A stretch of 33,820 nucleotides of DNA from Microcaldota archaeon. GTDB taxonomy: Archaea > Micrarchaeota > Micrarchaeia > Burarchaeales > Fermentimicrarchaeaceae. Of this stretch, positions 17,571 to 25,776 are shown piece by piece. The notes beneath the pieces were generated by a model. That model was not told the DNA's origin. It saw nothing but the letters and a program-made list of their open reading frames with translations, and made no database searches. The translations under genes and the position numbers were made by a program. Numbering within the stretch: position 1 is the first letter of the stretch; every line of letters starts with the position of its first letter. The stretch is taken from NCBI GenBank assembly GCA_026396455.1, contig JAPLWT010000037.1, positions 1-33,820 on the forward strand, given 5' to 3'.

Positions 17571-18524
17571 TTATCTAGATTGATTTATCGGTATTTGAAT
17601 GAACGGTAAAGCCCCTCCAGTTGCGAGAGGTAAAACTCCATTCCATTTCTGTATAGCTAGAAACTGCGCGTATTCAGGGCTTTGTTTCAGTTGTTCATTT
17701 ATTATCCTTATTGTTTCTGCATTTCCTTGTGCTTGGATTATGGTTGAATTGGCTATACCTTGTGCTTCCATTATCTTTCTTTGTGCTTCTTTTTGTGCGA
17801 GTTCTACTTCATATTGCTTCTGAAGTGTTGCCTGTTCCATTGATTGTTTATCCTGAATTGCTCTGGTTATTTGGTCCGGCATAACTACATCCCTAATAAG
17901 AACCTGTTCCAAGATGAATCCGTCAGAATCTAATTTCGATTGCATTTTATCGAATATTCCCTGCTCAAGTTTTGTTCTGCCTTCTCCATAAAGTTCCGTT
18001 ATAGCCATACCTCCAGTTATGTCCCTTGCTGAACTTCTTACCGTAGGCATAATTGTCCCGTCTCTGTAATTTGGAGTCAGGGTTTGTATTATTGATGCTG
18101 CCTTGTCTGGCTTTACCTTGTAGAAGATACTTATGTCTATAGTAATCAACAATCCTTCCTTAGATGGCACTTGGACGGCTAAATCATCACAATCCGGGGC
18201 ATTACAATCTTTTCCGAATGCTGTTCCGTACATATTGACTGTATCTCTTGCAGTCTGTACATGATAGATTGTTTGTAATATGGGGATTTTGAGGTTCCAT
18301 CCAGGTTGCATAGTATGAGCCATATCCACTCCTCCGAATGCATTGTATATTACCCCGACATAACCTGGTTCGATTATTTCGATTGGTATCAAAGCCCTAA
18401 ACCAAAAGAGTAAGATGAAGAGTGTTATCAGGAGGAATATAACTAAATTAAAGTGTTTGCTTCTGAAGATGTAATTTAGCAGGCTCATCCGCTCTATTTC
18501 CGTGTTGTCATCTTTTTTTACCAT
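17571..18524 (-). CDS. SPFH/band-7 (prohibitin-like) membrane protein
   Basis: N-terminal TM helix; IIEPGYVGVIYNAFGGV, MQPGWNLKIPI, ITIDISIFYKV; AQKEAQRKIMEAQGIANSTIIQAQGNAE coiled coil. Confidence 0.92.
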   Translation of the reverse strand: MVKKDDNTEIERMSLLNYIFRSKHFNLVIFLLITLFILLFWFRALIPIEIIEPGYVGVIYNAFGGVDMAHTMQPGWNLKIPILQTIYHVQTARDTVNMYGTAFGKDCNAPDCDDLAVQVPSKEGLLITIDISIFYKVKPDKAASIIQTLTPNYRDGTIMPTVRSSARDITGGMAITELYGEGRTKLEQGIFDKMQSKLDSDGFILEQVLIRDVVMPDQITRAIQDKQSMEQATLQKQYEVELAQKEAQRKIMEAQGIANSTIIQAQGNAETIRIINEQLKQSPEYAQFLAIQKWNGVLPLATGGALPFIQIPINQSR

Positions 18525-18529
18525 TCAAA

Positions 18530-18808
18530 TCACCTCTTTTTTGATTTATTGCCTCTGGTGTTAAACTCTATTTGCAGAAGGTATTGCATAAGATTCAACG
18601 TTGAGAGCCCTATCACGAACATGATAAGCAAAATTCCGAGTTTTATGGCCCATAGTAAGTCATTCGTGTATATCATCAGTACTAAAAGCAGCAGCATGAA
18701 GAGCGATATGAGTATGTCGAAAAGTTCGATTATGTAGAGCCAACTGCGGAGAGTCTCCTCGTCAGCTGGAAGAATCCATTTCAGAACAAACTCCTTCACT
18801 CCACCCAT
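18530..18808 (-). CDS. Small membrane protein cotranscribed with SPFH gene
   Basis: Two long hydrophobic segments; 5 bp from SPFH gene. Confidence 0.55.
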   Translation of the reverse strand: MGGVKEFVLKWILPADEETLRSWLYIIELFDILISLFMLLLLVLMIYTNDLLWAIKLGILLIMFVIGLSTLNLMQYLLQIEFNTRGNKSKKR

Positions 18809-18856
18809 GAACTCAACTTTCCATATAGCTATAGGGGGTCCTGTTTTTATTTTTAT

Positions 18857-19016
18857 GGGCCCTCAAAGCCAGCCTTCGGGAATCACAGTTTTGCCTAGGG
18901 ATATCCCAAAACAGCCATGCGGAGGCTTTTCGTATATCTCCCGGCTGGCCGAGGGCCCTCCACCGGAGGTGGTAGCTGTTGGTCTTCGAAATACTCCCCG
19001 CAAAAGGGGAGATTCG
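18857..19016. ncRNA. Candidate structured non-coding RNA of unknown strand and family
   Basis: Stem GGGCCCTC/GAGGGCCC plus GCCAGCC/GGCTGGC (18857-18874 with 18943-18958), internal hairpin GTTTTG/CAAAAC, then CCACC-GGA-GGTGG and TTCGAAATACTCCCC/GGGGAGATTCGAA hairpins. Confidence 0.5.
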
Positions 19017-19020
19017 AACG

Positions 19021-19242
19021 TCAGATTCTGTCGAATATGTCTTCCTCACGTAGGGGTTTCCTCCTTTCAAACCCCTTCACTCTGGGGTTCACTCTAAGCA
19101 TGACCTGCGTGGTCATCATGTTGTGCTCCCACAACCTTCTCATCCGCCTTTCTCCGTAAACCATACCACCATCCCACCCATTCTCATGCATTTTCCAGTC
19201 TCTCACCTCATGGTTTTTTAACACAGGAACAGCAGCCAGCAA
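19021..19242 (-). pseudogene. Possible remnant of a decayed ORF
   Basis: Protein-like reading frame (DWKMHENGWDGGMVYGERRMRRLWEHNMMTTQVMLRVNPRVKGFERRKPLREEDIFDRI); frames upstream are broken by stops; no family recognised. Confidence 0.25.
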
Positions 19243-19284
19243 GAAAGCATGGATCAGTTAAAAACAGCTGCCGAACCTCAGTAC

Positions 19285-19386
19285 ATAAACAGCCTGTAGC
19301 CGAAGCTAAGAGAAACAGACCACGTGGAATACATTACTTCGGCTTCTGACATAAACTTCCGTAGTGTTAATTCAGAGGCTGTTTAT
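19285..19386. repeat. Nested perfect inverted repeats
   Basis: ATAAACAGCCT (19285-19295)/AGGCTGTTTAT (19376-19386) enclosing AGCCGAAG (19298-19305)/CTTCGGCT (19337-19344). Confidence 0.7.
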
Positions 19387-19586
19387 AAGCTTTTCGTAAC
19401 CATCGACATTAGACGAAGGCGTGAGTTCCAGAAGCCTGCACATGAATGCGGTTGAAGAGTTGGAGAGGAGTCAATTTGGGTGCAAAGCCACTTGAACATG
19501 AACAGAAAGCTTTTTAAGGATGAATTGTCTATATTCTGCATCCGTTTTTTAACATATATCGATGACCAAATGGTGAGGTGTTTGAA

Positions 19587-20078
19587 ATGAAGAGTTACGT
19601 GAAATTTGAAACTCCGAAAGAAATTGCTGAGAAAGCCTACGAAGCAGTTCAGATATCAAAAGACACAGGCAGAGTGAGGAAGGGCACAAATGAGGCAACT
19701 AAAATTATAGAGAAGGGAGAGGCTGTTTTGATTGTCATAGCTGAGGATGTTGATCCAGAGGAGGTAGTCATACACCTCCCAATGCTATGCGATGAGAAGG
19801 GCATTCCTTATGTATATGTGCCTTCAAAGAAAGACCTTGGCAAATCCGCCGGCCTTGAGGTGGGTTGTGCTGCTATTGGAATAGAGAAGGCAGGTAATGC
19901 CAGCGAGCTGGTAAATGAGATAGTTTCAAAGCTCAAGAGACCAAAGCAGGAAGCAAAGGAGGAGCAGCCAGCGAAGGTAGAGGAAGAGAAAGCTGAGAAG
20001 CCTAAAAAGGCCAGAAAGCCCAGGAAGAAGGAAGGGGAGGGCGCCGAGGCTGAGAAAGCTGAGGAGAAGAAAGAGTGA
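19587..20078 (+). CDS. rpl7ae: Ribosomal/box C/D and K-turn binding protein L7Ae with long K/E-rich C-terminal tail
   Basis: [62 protein letters not shown]. Confidence 0.97.
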   Translation: MKSYVKFETPKEIAEKAYEAVQISKDTGRVRKGTNEATKIIEKGEAVLIVIAEDVDPEEVVIHLPMLCDEKGIPYVYVPSKKDLGKSAGLEVGCAAIGIEKAGNASELVNEIVSKLKRPKQEAKEEQPAKVEEEKAEKPKKARKPRKKEGEGAEAEKAEEKKE

Positions 20079-20082
20079 TTAG

Positions 20083-20289
20083 ATGCTTGAGCCAGCAGCT
20101 GCAGAAGTTGTTGAGGTGCTTGGTAAAACAGGGATATACGGGGAAGTTTACCAAGCAATGTGCAAGATACTGGAAGGGAAGGACAAAGGGCGAGTTATAA
20201 GGAGGAATATAAAGGGACCCATAAAGAGGGGTGACGTGATAGTCCTCCTAGAGACCGAGAGAGAGGCAAAGCCAATAAAGGCCAAGTAG
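20083..20289 (+). CDS. rps28e: Ribosomal protein S28e
   Basis: [28 protein letters not shown]. Confidence 0.95.
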   Translation: MLEPAAAEVVEVLGKTGIYGEVYQAMCKILEGKDKGRVIRRNIKGPIKRGDVIVLLETEREAKPIKAK

Positions 20290-20302
20290 CCGAGGTAGTG
20301 TT

Positions 20303-20470
20303 ATGAAATGCTCATTTTGTGGCAATGAAATTGAGAGCGGTACAGGCATGATATTTGTGAGGAGAGATGGCAGCATGCTCGACTTCTGCTCACAGAAATG
20401 CAAGAAGGGTATGCTGAAGCTCAAGAGGAATCCAAGGAAGCTGAAATGGACTGCAAAGTATAAGACGTAG
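20303..20470 (+). CDS. rpl24e: Ribosomal protein L24e
   Basis: Translated by eye: [55 protein letters not shown]; missing from ORF track because short. Confidence 0.95.
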   Translation: MKCSFCGNEIESGTGMIFVRRDGSMLDFCSQKCKKGMLKLKRNPRKLKWTAKYKT

Positions 20471-20478
20471 GTGCTCGC

Positions 20479-20898
20479 ATGGAGAGAACCTTTGTTATGC
20501 TGAAGCCGGATGCAGTTGAAAAGCATATAATTGGTGAAGTGATTTCTCGACTTGAGGACAAAGGCTTGAGAGTAGATGCGATTAAGATGACCCGGCTTGA
20601 TGAGAAGATGTGCAGGGAGCACTATGCCCATCATGTTGGAAAGCCCTTCTTTGGGGGACTTGTGAGATTCATGTGCTCAACACCTGTTGTATGCATGGTT
20701 CTCGAAGGGCAGAATGCAGTTGAGGTCGTCAGAAAGCTGGCAGGACCCACGGATTCAAAGAAGGCACCGAAGGGAACTATACGCGGCGACTTTGGAACTG
20801 ATGTTCAGGCAAATGTTATACATGCCTCGGATTCCGCAGAGACTGCTGAGATTGAGATTAAAAGATTTTTCAAACAGAATGAAGTTTTTAATTACTGA
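20479..20898 (+). CDS. ndk: Nucleoside diphosphate kinase
   Basis: ERTFVMLKPDAVEKHIIGEVISRLE; active-site region ANVIHASDSAETAEIEIKRFF. Confidence 0.97.
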   Translation: MERTFVMLKPDAVEKHIIGEVISRLEDKGLRVDAIKMTRLDEKMCREHYAHHVGKPFFGGLVRFMCSTPVVCMVLEGQNAVEVVRKLAGPTDSKKAPKGTIRGDFGTDVQANVIHASDSAETAEIEIKRFFKQNEVFNY

Positions 20899-20941
20899 GA
20901 ACTAAACTAGTTCTGAACTTATAAAAGGATGTGCGGTGTGC

Positions 20942-21454
20942 ATGGGAATCTTAAACGATTCTGGGATAGCAGGCTTGATGAGGGCGAACCCTCCACTGCT
21001 TGAGAATCTTGTTGACGAGAAGGTTCAGGTCCAGCCTGCCGGAGTCGACCTGACACTCGCGAAAATTCTGCGGTTCAAGGGAGCTGGGGCTATAGATTTC
21101 AGCAACAGGGAGAGGATTATCCCGGAATGCAAAGAAGTTGCTTTCAAAAATGGATGGGCGAACCTCGGGAAGGGGGCTTATAAGGTGATATACAACGAGA
21201 TTGTTCGCATTCCCAAGGACTGCATAGCTTTGGCATTCCCACGTTCTTCGCTCCTGAGGTGTGGTGCATTCCTCCATTGTGCGGTCTGGGACCCGGGTTA
21301 CGAGGGGAGGAGTGAATCCCTCCTTGTAGTCTCGAACGAACGCGGAATAAAACTGAAGAAGGATGCAAGGCTGGTGCAACTGGTATTCATAAAACTTTCT
21401 GAAAAATCAAGCAGACTATACCGGGGCAAGTACTTCGCTGAGAACACCGTCTAA
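20942..21454 (+). CDS. dUTPase/dCTP deaminase family protein
   Basis: VQVQPAGVDLTLAKI, ALAFPRSSLLRCGAFLHCAVWDPGYEGRSESLLVV. Confidence 0.85.
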   Translation: MGILNDSGIAGLMRANPPLLENLVDEKVQVQPAGVDLTLAKILRFKGAGAIDFSNRERIIPECKEVAFKNGWANLGKGAYKVIYNEIVRIPKDCIALAFPRSSLLRCGAFLHCAVWDPGYEGRSESLLVVSNERGIKLKKDARLVQLVFIKLSEKSSRLYRGKYFAENTV

Positions 21455-21936
21455 GAGTATTTTACCAATATTGTCCCATTTATGAACTTGGAATCTCCGT
21501 TCTTGAGTTTGTACATTATGTATAGATTACCATCGTAAATATCGCCAGCCGATGCACTTGGTATGGATACTCCATCACGCCCGCTGCAATTTACTTCATT
21601 TCCGCTGTTGCCACCTGATACGTATGCCTTCTCACCCGAGGTTATGAGTACACTGTTGTTAAGAGCTGGCAAAGTTGGGAATGTCGGGTATTTTGTGCAT
21701 ACGAACGAAGTGACATTTATCAGACCTCCGGTATCCTGGGCTAGAACGAAATCAAGTTTTCCATTAGTTTTGAGAATGAGAGAGTTGCAGGAAATGTTCT
21801 CTGGAAGCACGCATTTCGCCTTAAAGGATGGCTCTGGGGAAGTGTTTGGTTTGCTTATGTATAGGTACGCAACGAGAAGTAGCAGCAACACTGAGGCAAG
21901 TCCGAGTTCTCTGACTGTCGCCTGGGCTTTTTTCAT
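21451..21936 (-). CDS. Type IV pilin-like protein
   Basis: MKKAQATVRELGLASVLLLLLVAYLYIS: KAQAxxxE-like class III signal plus H-domain. Confidence 0.6.
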   Translation of the reverse strand: MKKAQATVRELGLASVLLLLLVAYLYISKPNTSPEPSFKAKCVLPENISCNSLILKTNGKLDFVLAQDTGGLINVTSFVCTKYPTFPTLPALNNSVLITSGEKAYVSGGNSGNEVNCSGRDGVSIPSASAGDIYDGNLYIMYKLKNGDSKFINGTILVKYS

Positions 21937-21945
21937 AAGATACGC

Positions 21946-22776
21946 CTATGTGCGCTCAATGCTCACTTTTGCGAATTTGGTCAACTGCTCCCCGTTTACG
22001 TAGACTGTTGCATTTACGGTAGCAGCCCCCCAATCAAATCCGCTGATAAGGATAGCATTGGCAGTTCCATTCACAGTTGGTGCAAACTCATCTATTATGC
22101 CGAGATTTGTTTGAAAGTGCACAAGGGTGCCATCTGGCACTGGATTGAATATTTGGTTATAGACAAACACGCTTATTCTCGAAGTGTTACCAGCAACCTT
22201 AATTTCATTAGGCGTTGCGGAAATATTCATGCCCCAAGGAGCCGGCACCAGGTAGAGGATGGTACTTATTACGTTTGTACCATCCATGTTCTGTATGTAT
22301 ATGTTACCACTTGAGAACTGCATATCCGTGGAGTGGAGCACGTAACCGTAGGCAGTTCCATTGGGTAGTACTGCGAATACGGGCGGGGTTACTACTGCAT
22401 TACTGTTTATAACTGGAAAGGAATGGCTGTAGTTTGTCGCTCCTACTGTAAAATTGATATCGACAGTTCTTGAGATGTTGTTTAGTATTATGGTGTAAGG
22501 GGTTATCCCATCCAGAGTCGTGGGGTAGTTCATCTTCCTGAAGTAACCATTGCCCGACCTCGTTGCTAAATTCAGCTCGTATGCAAACCTCTCGCCGATA
22601 CTATCCGCTAGGCGGACTTTTGATGCCTGTATTTCAGCAGAACGATCTTGAGCGAAGCTCAGTACAAAAATTGTGAAAATAAGCATAACGAACATGTATA
22701 TGACCAAGAGCTCATTAGCACTCTGACCCTTTGAGCCAAACACATTCTCACCTAGCTCCTCTCGATATAAACGCAA
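21946..22776 (-). CDS. Type IV pilin-like protein with Ig-like (invasin/Big_1-like) C-terminal region
   Basis: GSKGQSANELLVIYMFVMLIFTIFVL; SATPNEIKVAGNTSRISVFVYNQIFNPVPDGTLVHFQTNLGIIDEF...TVNGTANAILISG. Confidence 0.65.
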   Translation of the reverse strand: MRLYREELGENVFGSKGQSANELLVIYMFVMLIFTIFVLSFAQDRSAEIQASKVRLADSIGERFAYELNLATRSGNGYFRKMNYPTTLDGITPYTIILNNISRTVDINFTVGATNYSHSFPVINSNAVVTPPVFAVLPNGTAYGYVLHSTDMQFSSGNIYIQNMDGTNVISTILYLVPAPWGMNISATPNEIKVAGNTSRISVFVYNQIFNPVPDGTLVHFQTNLGIIDEFAPTVNGTANAILISGFDWGAATVNATVYVNGEQLTKFAKVSIERT

Positions 22777-23213
22777 GTTTTCATGGGGTCAATCTGCGTG
22801 CAATTGTCTTCAGCGTAGATTTTTATGAAATAGGTGCCCGGCTTTGCTACTAGAGTAAGGTTCCCTGCGATTTTTGTTAATGTGACTCCGACCACTTGGG
22901 TAACCCCAGAGCTGGTTCTGAGGTTGATTATTACCTCATGCCCTATGCCATTGGTGGAGTTCCCAACGGTTATATTATCTATATTCGGTGGCATGAACAC
23001 CTGTAGGGTTATTCTAGCTGGGTCTCCCTGCGCACCCACTATATCCGCGTAGTTTGCTATTTTGGTGACGGTCTGCTGTGCCTGCTGCACCCCAAGCTGG
23101 TCAGAGACATTTGTGCTTTGAAGATAGGCGATGAGAAGCAGGGGGAACATTATAGTAACAACAAAAGCAACTGTTACCATCATCTCGGTACTTGCTTGGG
23201 CCTTTACTTTCAT
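22752..23213 (-). CDS. Type IV pilin-like protein
   Basis: MKVKAQASTEMMVTVAFVVTIMFPLLLIAYL: canonical archaeal QASTE class III signal. Confidence 0.7.
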   Translation of the reverse strand: MKVKAQASTEMMVTVAFVVTIMFPLLLIAYLQSTNVSDQLGVQQAQQTVTKIANYADIVGAQGDPARITLQVFMPPNIDNITVGNSTNGIGHEVIINLRTSSGVTQVVGVTLTKIAGNLTLVAKPGTYFIKIYAEDNCTQIDPMKTCVYIERS

Positions 23214-23273
23214 ATGCTAAGTGATATAAAGGGTTGAATATTAAGCTTTTTGCTTTGCGCCTTATTAATGCGC

Positions 23274-24629
23274 TTACGCCATTGCTTTTGGGGGAACTAG
23301 TCTCAAGGCAAGCCTCGCAACATCTCTTGCACTATCCCCAAATATTATTAGGGATGGCTCCCTCCCGACCTCTCCTTTCTGGTACACTGCATCAGGAATG
23401 GAGTGCGTGGTTTTGACCGCAGTTTCTATTCCCCAGGGGATTGTTGAACCCTCCTTCCTTTTAATCCTTTGAGGCTCCTCACTTCTGTCATAGGAGGAGA
23501 TTCTCAATCCAATTTTATTGCAGCCAGCCAGCGTTGCATCGGTCAGTCTTATGTTGATAGCAGCCCTCTTTGAGTTGTTGAATTCCATCATCTTCAGCAC
23601 TGCTCTCGCCAAATGAGAAGAAGCGCCAAATTCTATAATTCCGAGGGATTTGGGAGTTCCCATTGCGTTCCTTATCCTCCCAGCCACTCCGGCTACGTCA
23701 TCAATACCTTTCGCATTAGGCATTGCGCGTACTATGTTCGTACCAACCTCGGGTATTAATGAGGAAAATCCAGGGCAATTCTCAATGCTCATCAAAGCTG
23801 CCTTGACATCATAGATTACCGCAAATCTTTCGGCATTCATTCGGAGGCATGCGGTCGGGTCAACCGCCTCCACCCCCCGGCCAATTTTCATGCTGTTTCG
23901 TATTGCATCATCTATGAAGCACTCAGCTTCCTTGCATGAATCTTCTATTTGGAGCCCTTTTGCGAGGCAGGCTGCAATGGCGGATGAGAAACAGCATCCA
24001 CCCCCGTGTGTACGGGTTGAAACCATCTCTTTGCTGAAAATTTTGAAGTTTTCATGGAGCAGTACGTCAGCTATTCTGTTTCCCTGCCTTATCCCTTTCA
24101 CAAGCACTGCCTCTGGCCCCTTCTTTTTTATGAGCGAAGCAGCCTTTTTCGCGTCATCGATACTCCTTATCTCCAGACCCGTAAGATTCTCTGCCTCCGC
24201 TCTGTTCGGAGTTACTATCTTTGAGAGCCTTACCAACTTCTCGATTCCACCTATGCTTTCCCTGTTGACAAGCCAGCTTCCATCCGACTGAGCAGTCATA
24301 ACCGGATCCAGCACTATGTTAGCGCCATGCCATCTCCTGAGCCCATCAGAAACTGCGCGTATTATGCTTTCGGTTCCTAGCATGCCTACTTTGACAGCAC
24401 TTATTTTCATATCTGAAAATATTGAATCAATCTGCTGCGAGACTACGTTGGCGGGTAGATAGAAGACATCCTGCACTCCGCGAGTGTTCTGGGATGCTAT
24501 TGCCGTGACAACAACCGTTGAATGCACTCCGAAGGACGCGAATGTCTTGATGTCGGCCTCCACCCCCGCAGCACCGGTTGTTGATGAGCCGCCTATCGCC
24601 AAGGCGTTTATGGAACCCGCACGGGTCAC
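23274..24629 (-). CDS. thiDN: ThiD-ThiN fusion (HMP-phosphate kinase / thiamine-phosphate synthase)
   Basis: GAAGVEADIKTFASFGVHSTVVVTAIASQNTRGV; THGGGCCFSSAIAACLA; ThiN region IPEVGTNIVRAMPNAKGIDDVAGVAGRIRN. Confidence 0.9.
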   Translation of the reverse strand: MTRAGSINALAIGGSSTTGAAGVEADIKTFASFGVHSTVVVTAIASQNTRGVQDVFYLPANVVSQQIDSIFSDMKISAVKVGMLGTESIIRAVSDGLRRWHGANIVLDPVMTAQSDGSWLVNRESIGGIEKLVRLSKIVTPNRAEAENLTGLEIRSIDDAKKAASLIKKKGPEAVLVKGIRQGNRIADVLLHENFKIFSKEMVSTRTHGGGCCFSSAIAACLAKGLQIEDSCKEAECFIDDAIRNSMKIGRGVEAVDPTACLRMNAERFAVIYDVKAALMSIENCPGFSSLIPEVGTNIVRAMPNAKGIDDVAGVAGRIRNAMGTPKSLGIIEFGASSHLARAVLKMMEFNNSKRAAINIRLTDATLAGCNKIGLRISSYDRSEEPQRIKRKEGSTIPWGIETAVKTTHSIPDAVYQKGEVGREPSLIIFGDSARDVARLALRLVPPKAMA

Positions 24630-25726
24630 TCAATCCACCTCTCACTTTTCCTGGGCCCGCTTTTTTTCATGCGTGTTCTCTCATCCTTCTCCTTTCTGAA
24701 TATCGCGTCCATTTCATCTAGAAATGACTTCAATGCACTCCTGAGGTCCCAACCGAATGAGCTGGCGGAGTAGGAGATTCGTCCTGCACTTAGTTTTCCA
24801 TGCACCGAGTACTTTTTTCTATGCTTCTTGAAATGAAGGTACATGTGTTCAACGTCAAAACTTTTCTTTAGCTTGCTGAGGAAGTTCATGCATTCTTCCC
24901 TAATGTCCCCAACGAACATCCTGTCTCCTTCAACAAGGCCTGAGATGTCCAATGCAGTCTCATCGGGCCCAGCAACTCCCTTGAATAGGTCCCTTGCGCT
25001 AATGATTCCCACAGGTTTCTGCCCGCTCTCGACTATGAGCGCTGCTACGTCATTTTCAATCATCTCCATGGCACTTTCCTTGAGCGATGCGTCCGGTTTT
25101 ATTGTATGGGCATCCTCGCGCATTAATGATGAAACTGGTATATCCTCAAGCCTAGTTTTTCTCCTTCCAAGGGGGAGCTTATCCCTTGGCTTGCTCAGGA
25201 AAGCTGCAAAATCGTATGCGGTTAGAACTCCTACAAGCTTGCCCTCGTTGACCACCGCAAGCTTTCCATACTGGTTCCCGCGCATCTTCGATTTTGCTCT
25301 GCCCAGATGGGATTTCAGGTCTATCCTCGGCACTGGCTTGAACATCAGCTCTTCCACCCTTCCTTTCTCCAAAAGGCCTTCACCAGCTATCAACCTCAGG
25401 GCCTCGTTTCTGGGCAGTATGCCTAGGATCCTATCCCCTTCCATAACTGGCAGAGCCCTGTAGGGACCACTGAAGAAAAGCCTGCAGATGTTGAGCACAC
25501 TCGTATTCCTAGTGATTGTTGGAGCAGAGATGGCGATTGAACCAACTTTGGATGTATGCTCAACTGCAGAACTTGTGATGGTCCAATCGTCCACTATCCC
25601 GAAATATTTTTTGTCTTTTAACACAACAAGACAGGTCTTGTGCCTTGGGAGTTCGCTTATGGCCTTAGTCAAAGGTTCTTCGTAATCGACAGTAAATGCT
25701 TCTTTCATCCTATCAAAAAGCTCCAT
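24626..25726 (-). CDS. Multi-CBS-domain protein with C-terminal HPF/RaiA-like region
   Basis: Repeated CBS motifs (LKDKKYFGIVDDW, VMEGDRILGILPRNEAL, VVNEGKLVGVLTAYDFA, VESGQKPVGIISARDLF); C-terminus HMYLHFKKHRKKYSVHGKLSAGRISYSASSFGWDLRSALKSFLDEMDAIFRKEKD. Confidence 0.85.
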   Translation of the reverse strand: MELFDRMKEAFTVDYEEPLTKAISELPRHKTCLVVLKDKKYFGIVDDWTITSSAVEHTSKVGSIAISAPTITRNTSVLNICRLFFSGPYRALPVMEGDRILGILPRNEALRLIAGEGLLEKGRVEELMFKPVPRIDLKSHLGRAKSKMRGNQYGKLAVVNEGKLVGVLTAYDFAAFLSKPRDKLPLGRRKTRLEDIPVSSLMREDAHTIKPDASLKESAMEMIENDVAALIVESGQKPVGIISARDLFKGVAGPDETALDISGLVEGDRMFVGDIREECMNFLSKLKKSFDVEHMYLHFKKHRKKYSVHGKLSAGRISYSASSFGWDLRSALKSFLDEMDAIFRKEKDERTRMKKSGPRKSERWIE

Positions 25727-25776
25727 TAGCTCACCTCTATATTATTTAAGATAGCAAATAAATTAATACTGGTTAT

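Noticed and set aside
18960-19020. tRNA-like motif GTTCGAATCTCCCC on the minus strand
   Set aside because: Flanking bases do not form a T-stem, and the sequence is better explained by the long CTCCCC/GGGGAG hairpin.
18807-19159. Plus-strand ORFs of 80-96 aa and the minus-strand 85-aa ORF over the hairpin-rich segment
   Set aside because: Overlapping ORFs on both strands coincide with strong inverted repeats; more consistent with structured non-coding sequence than protein.
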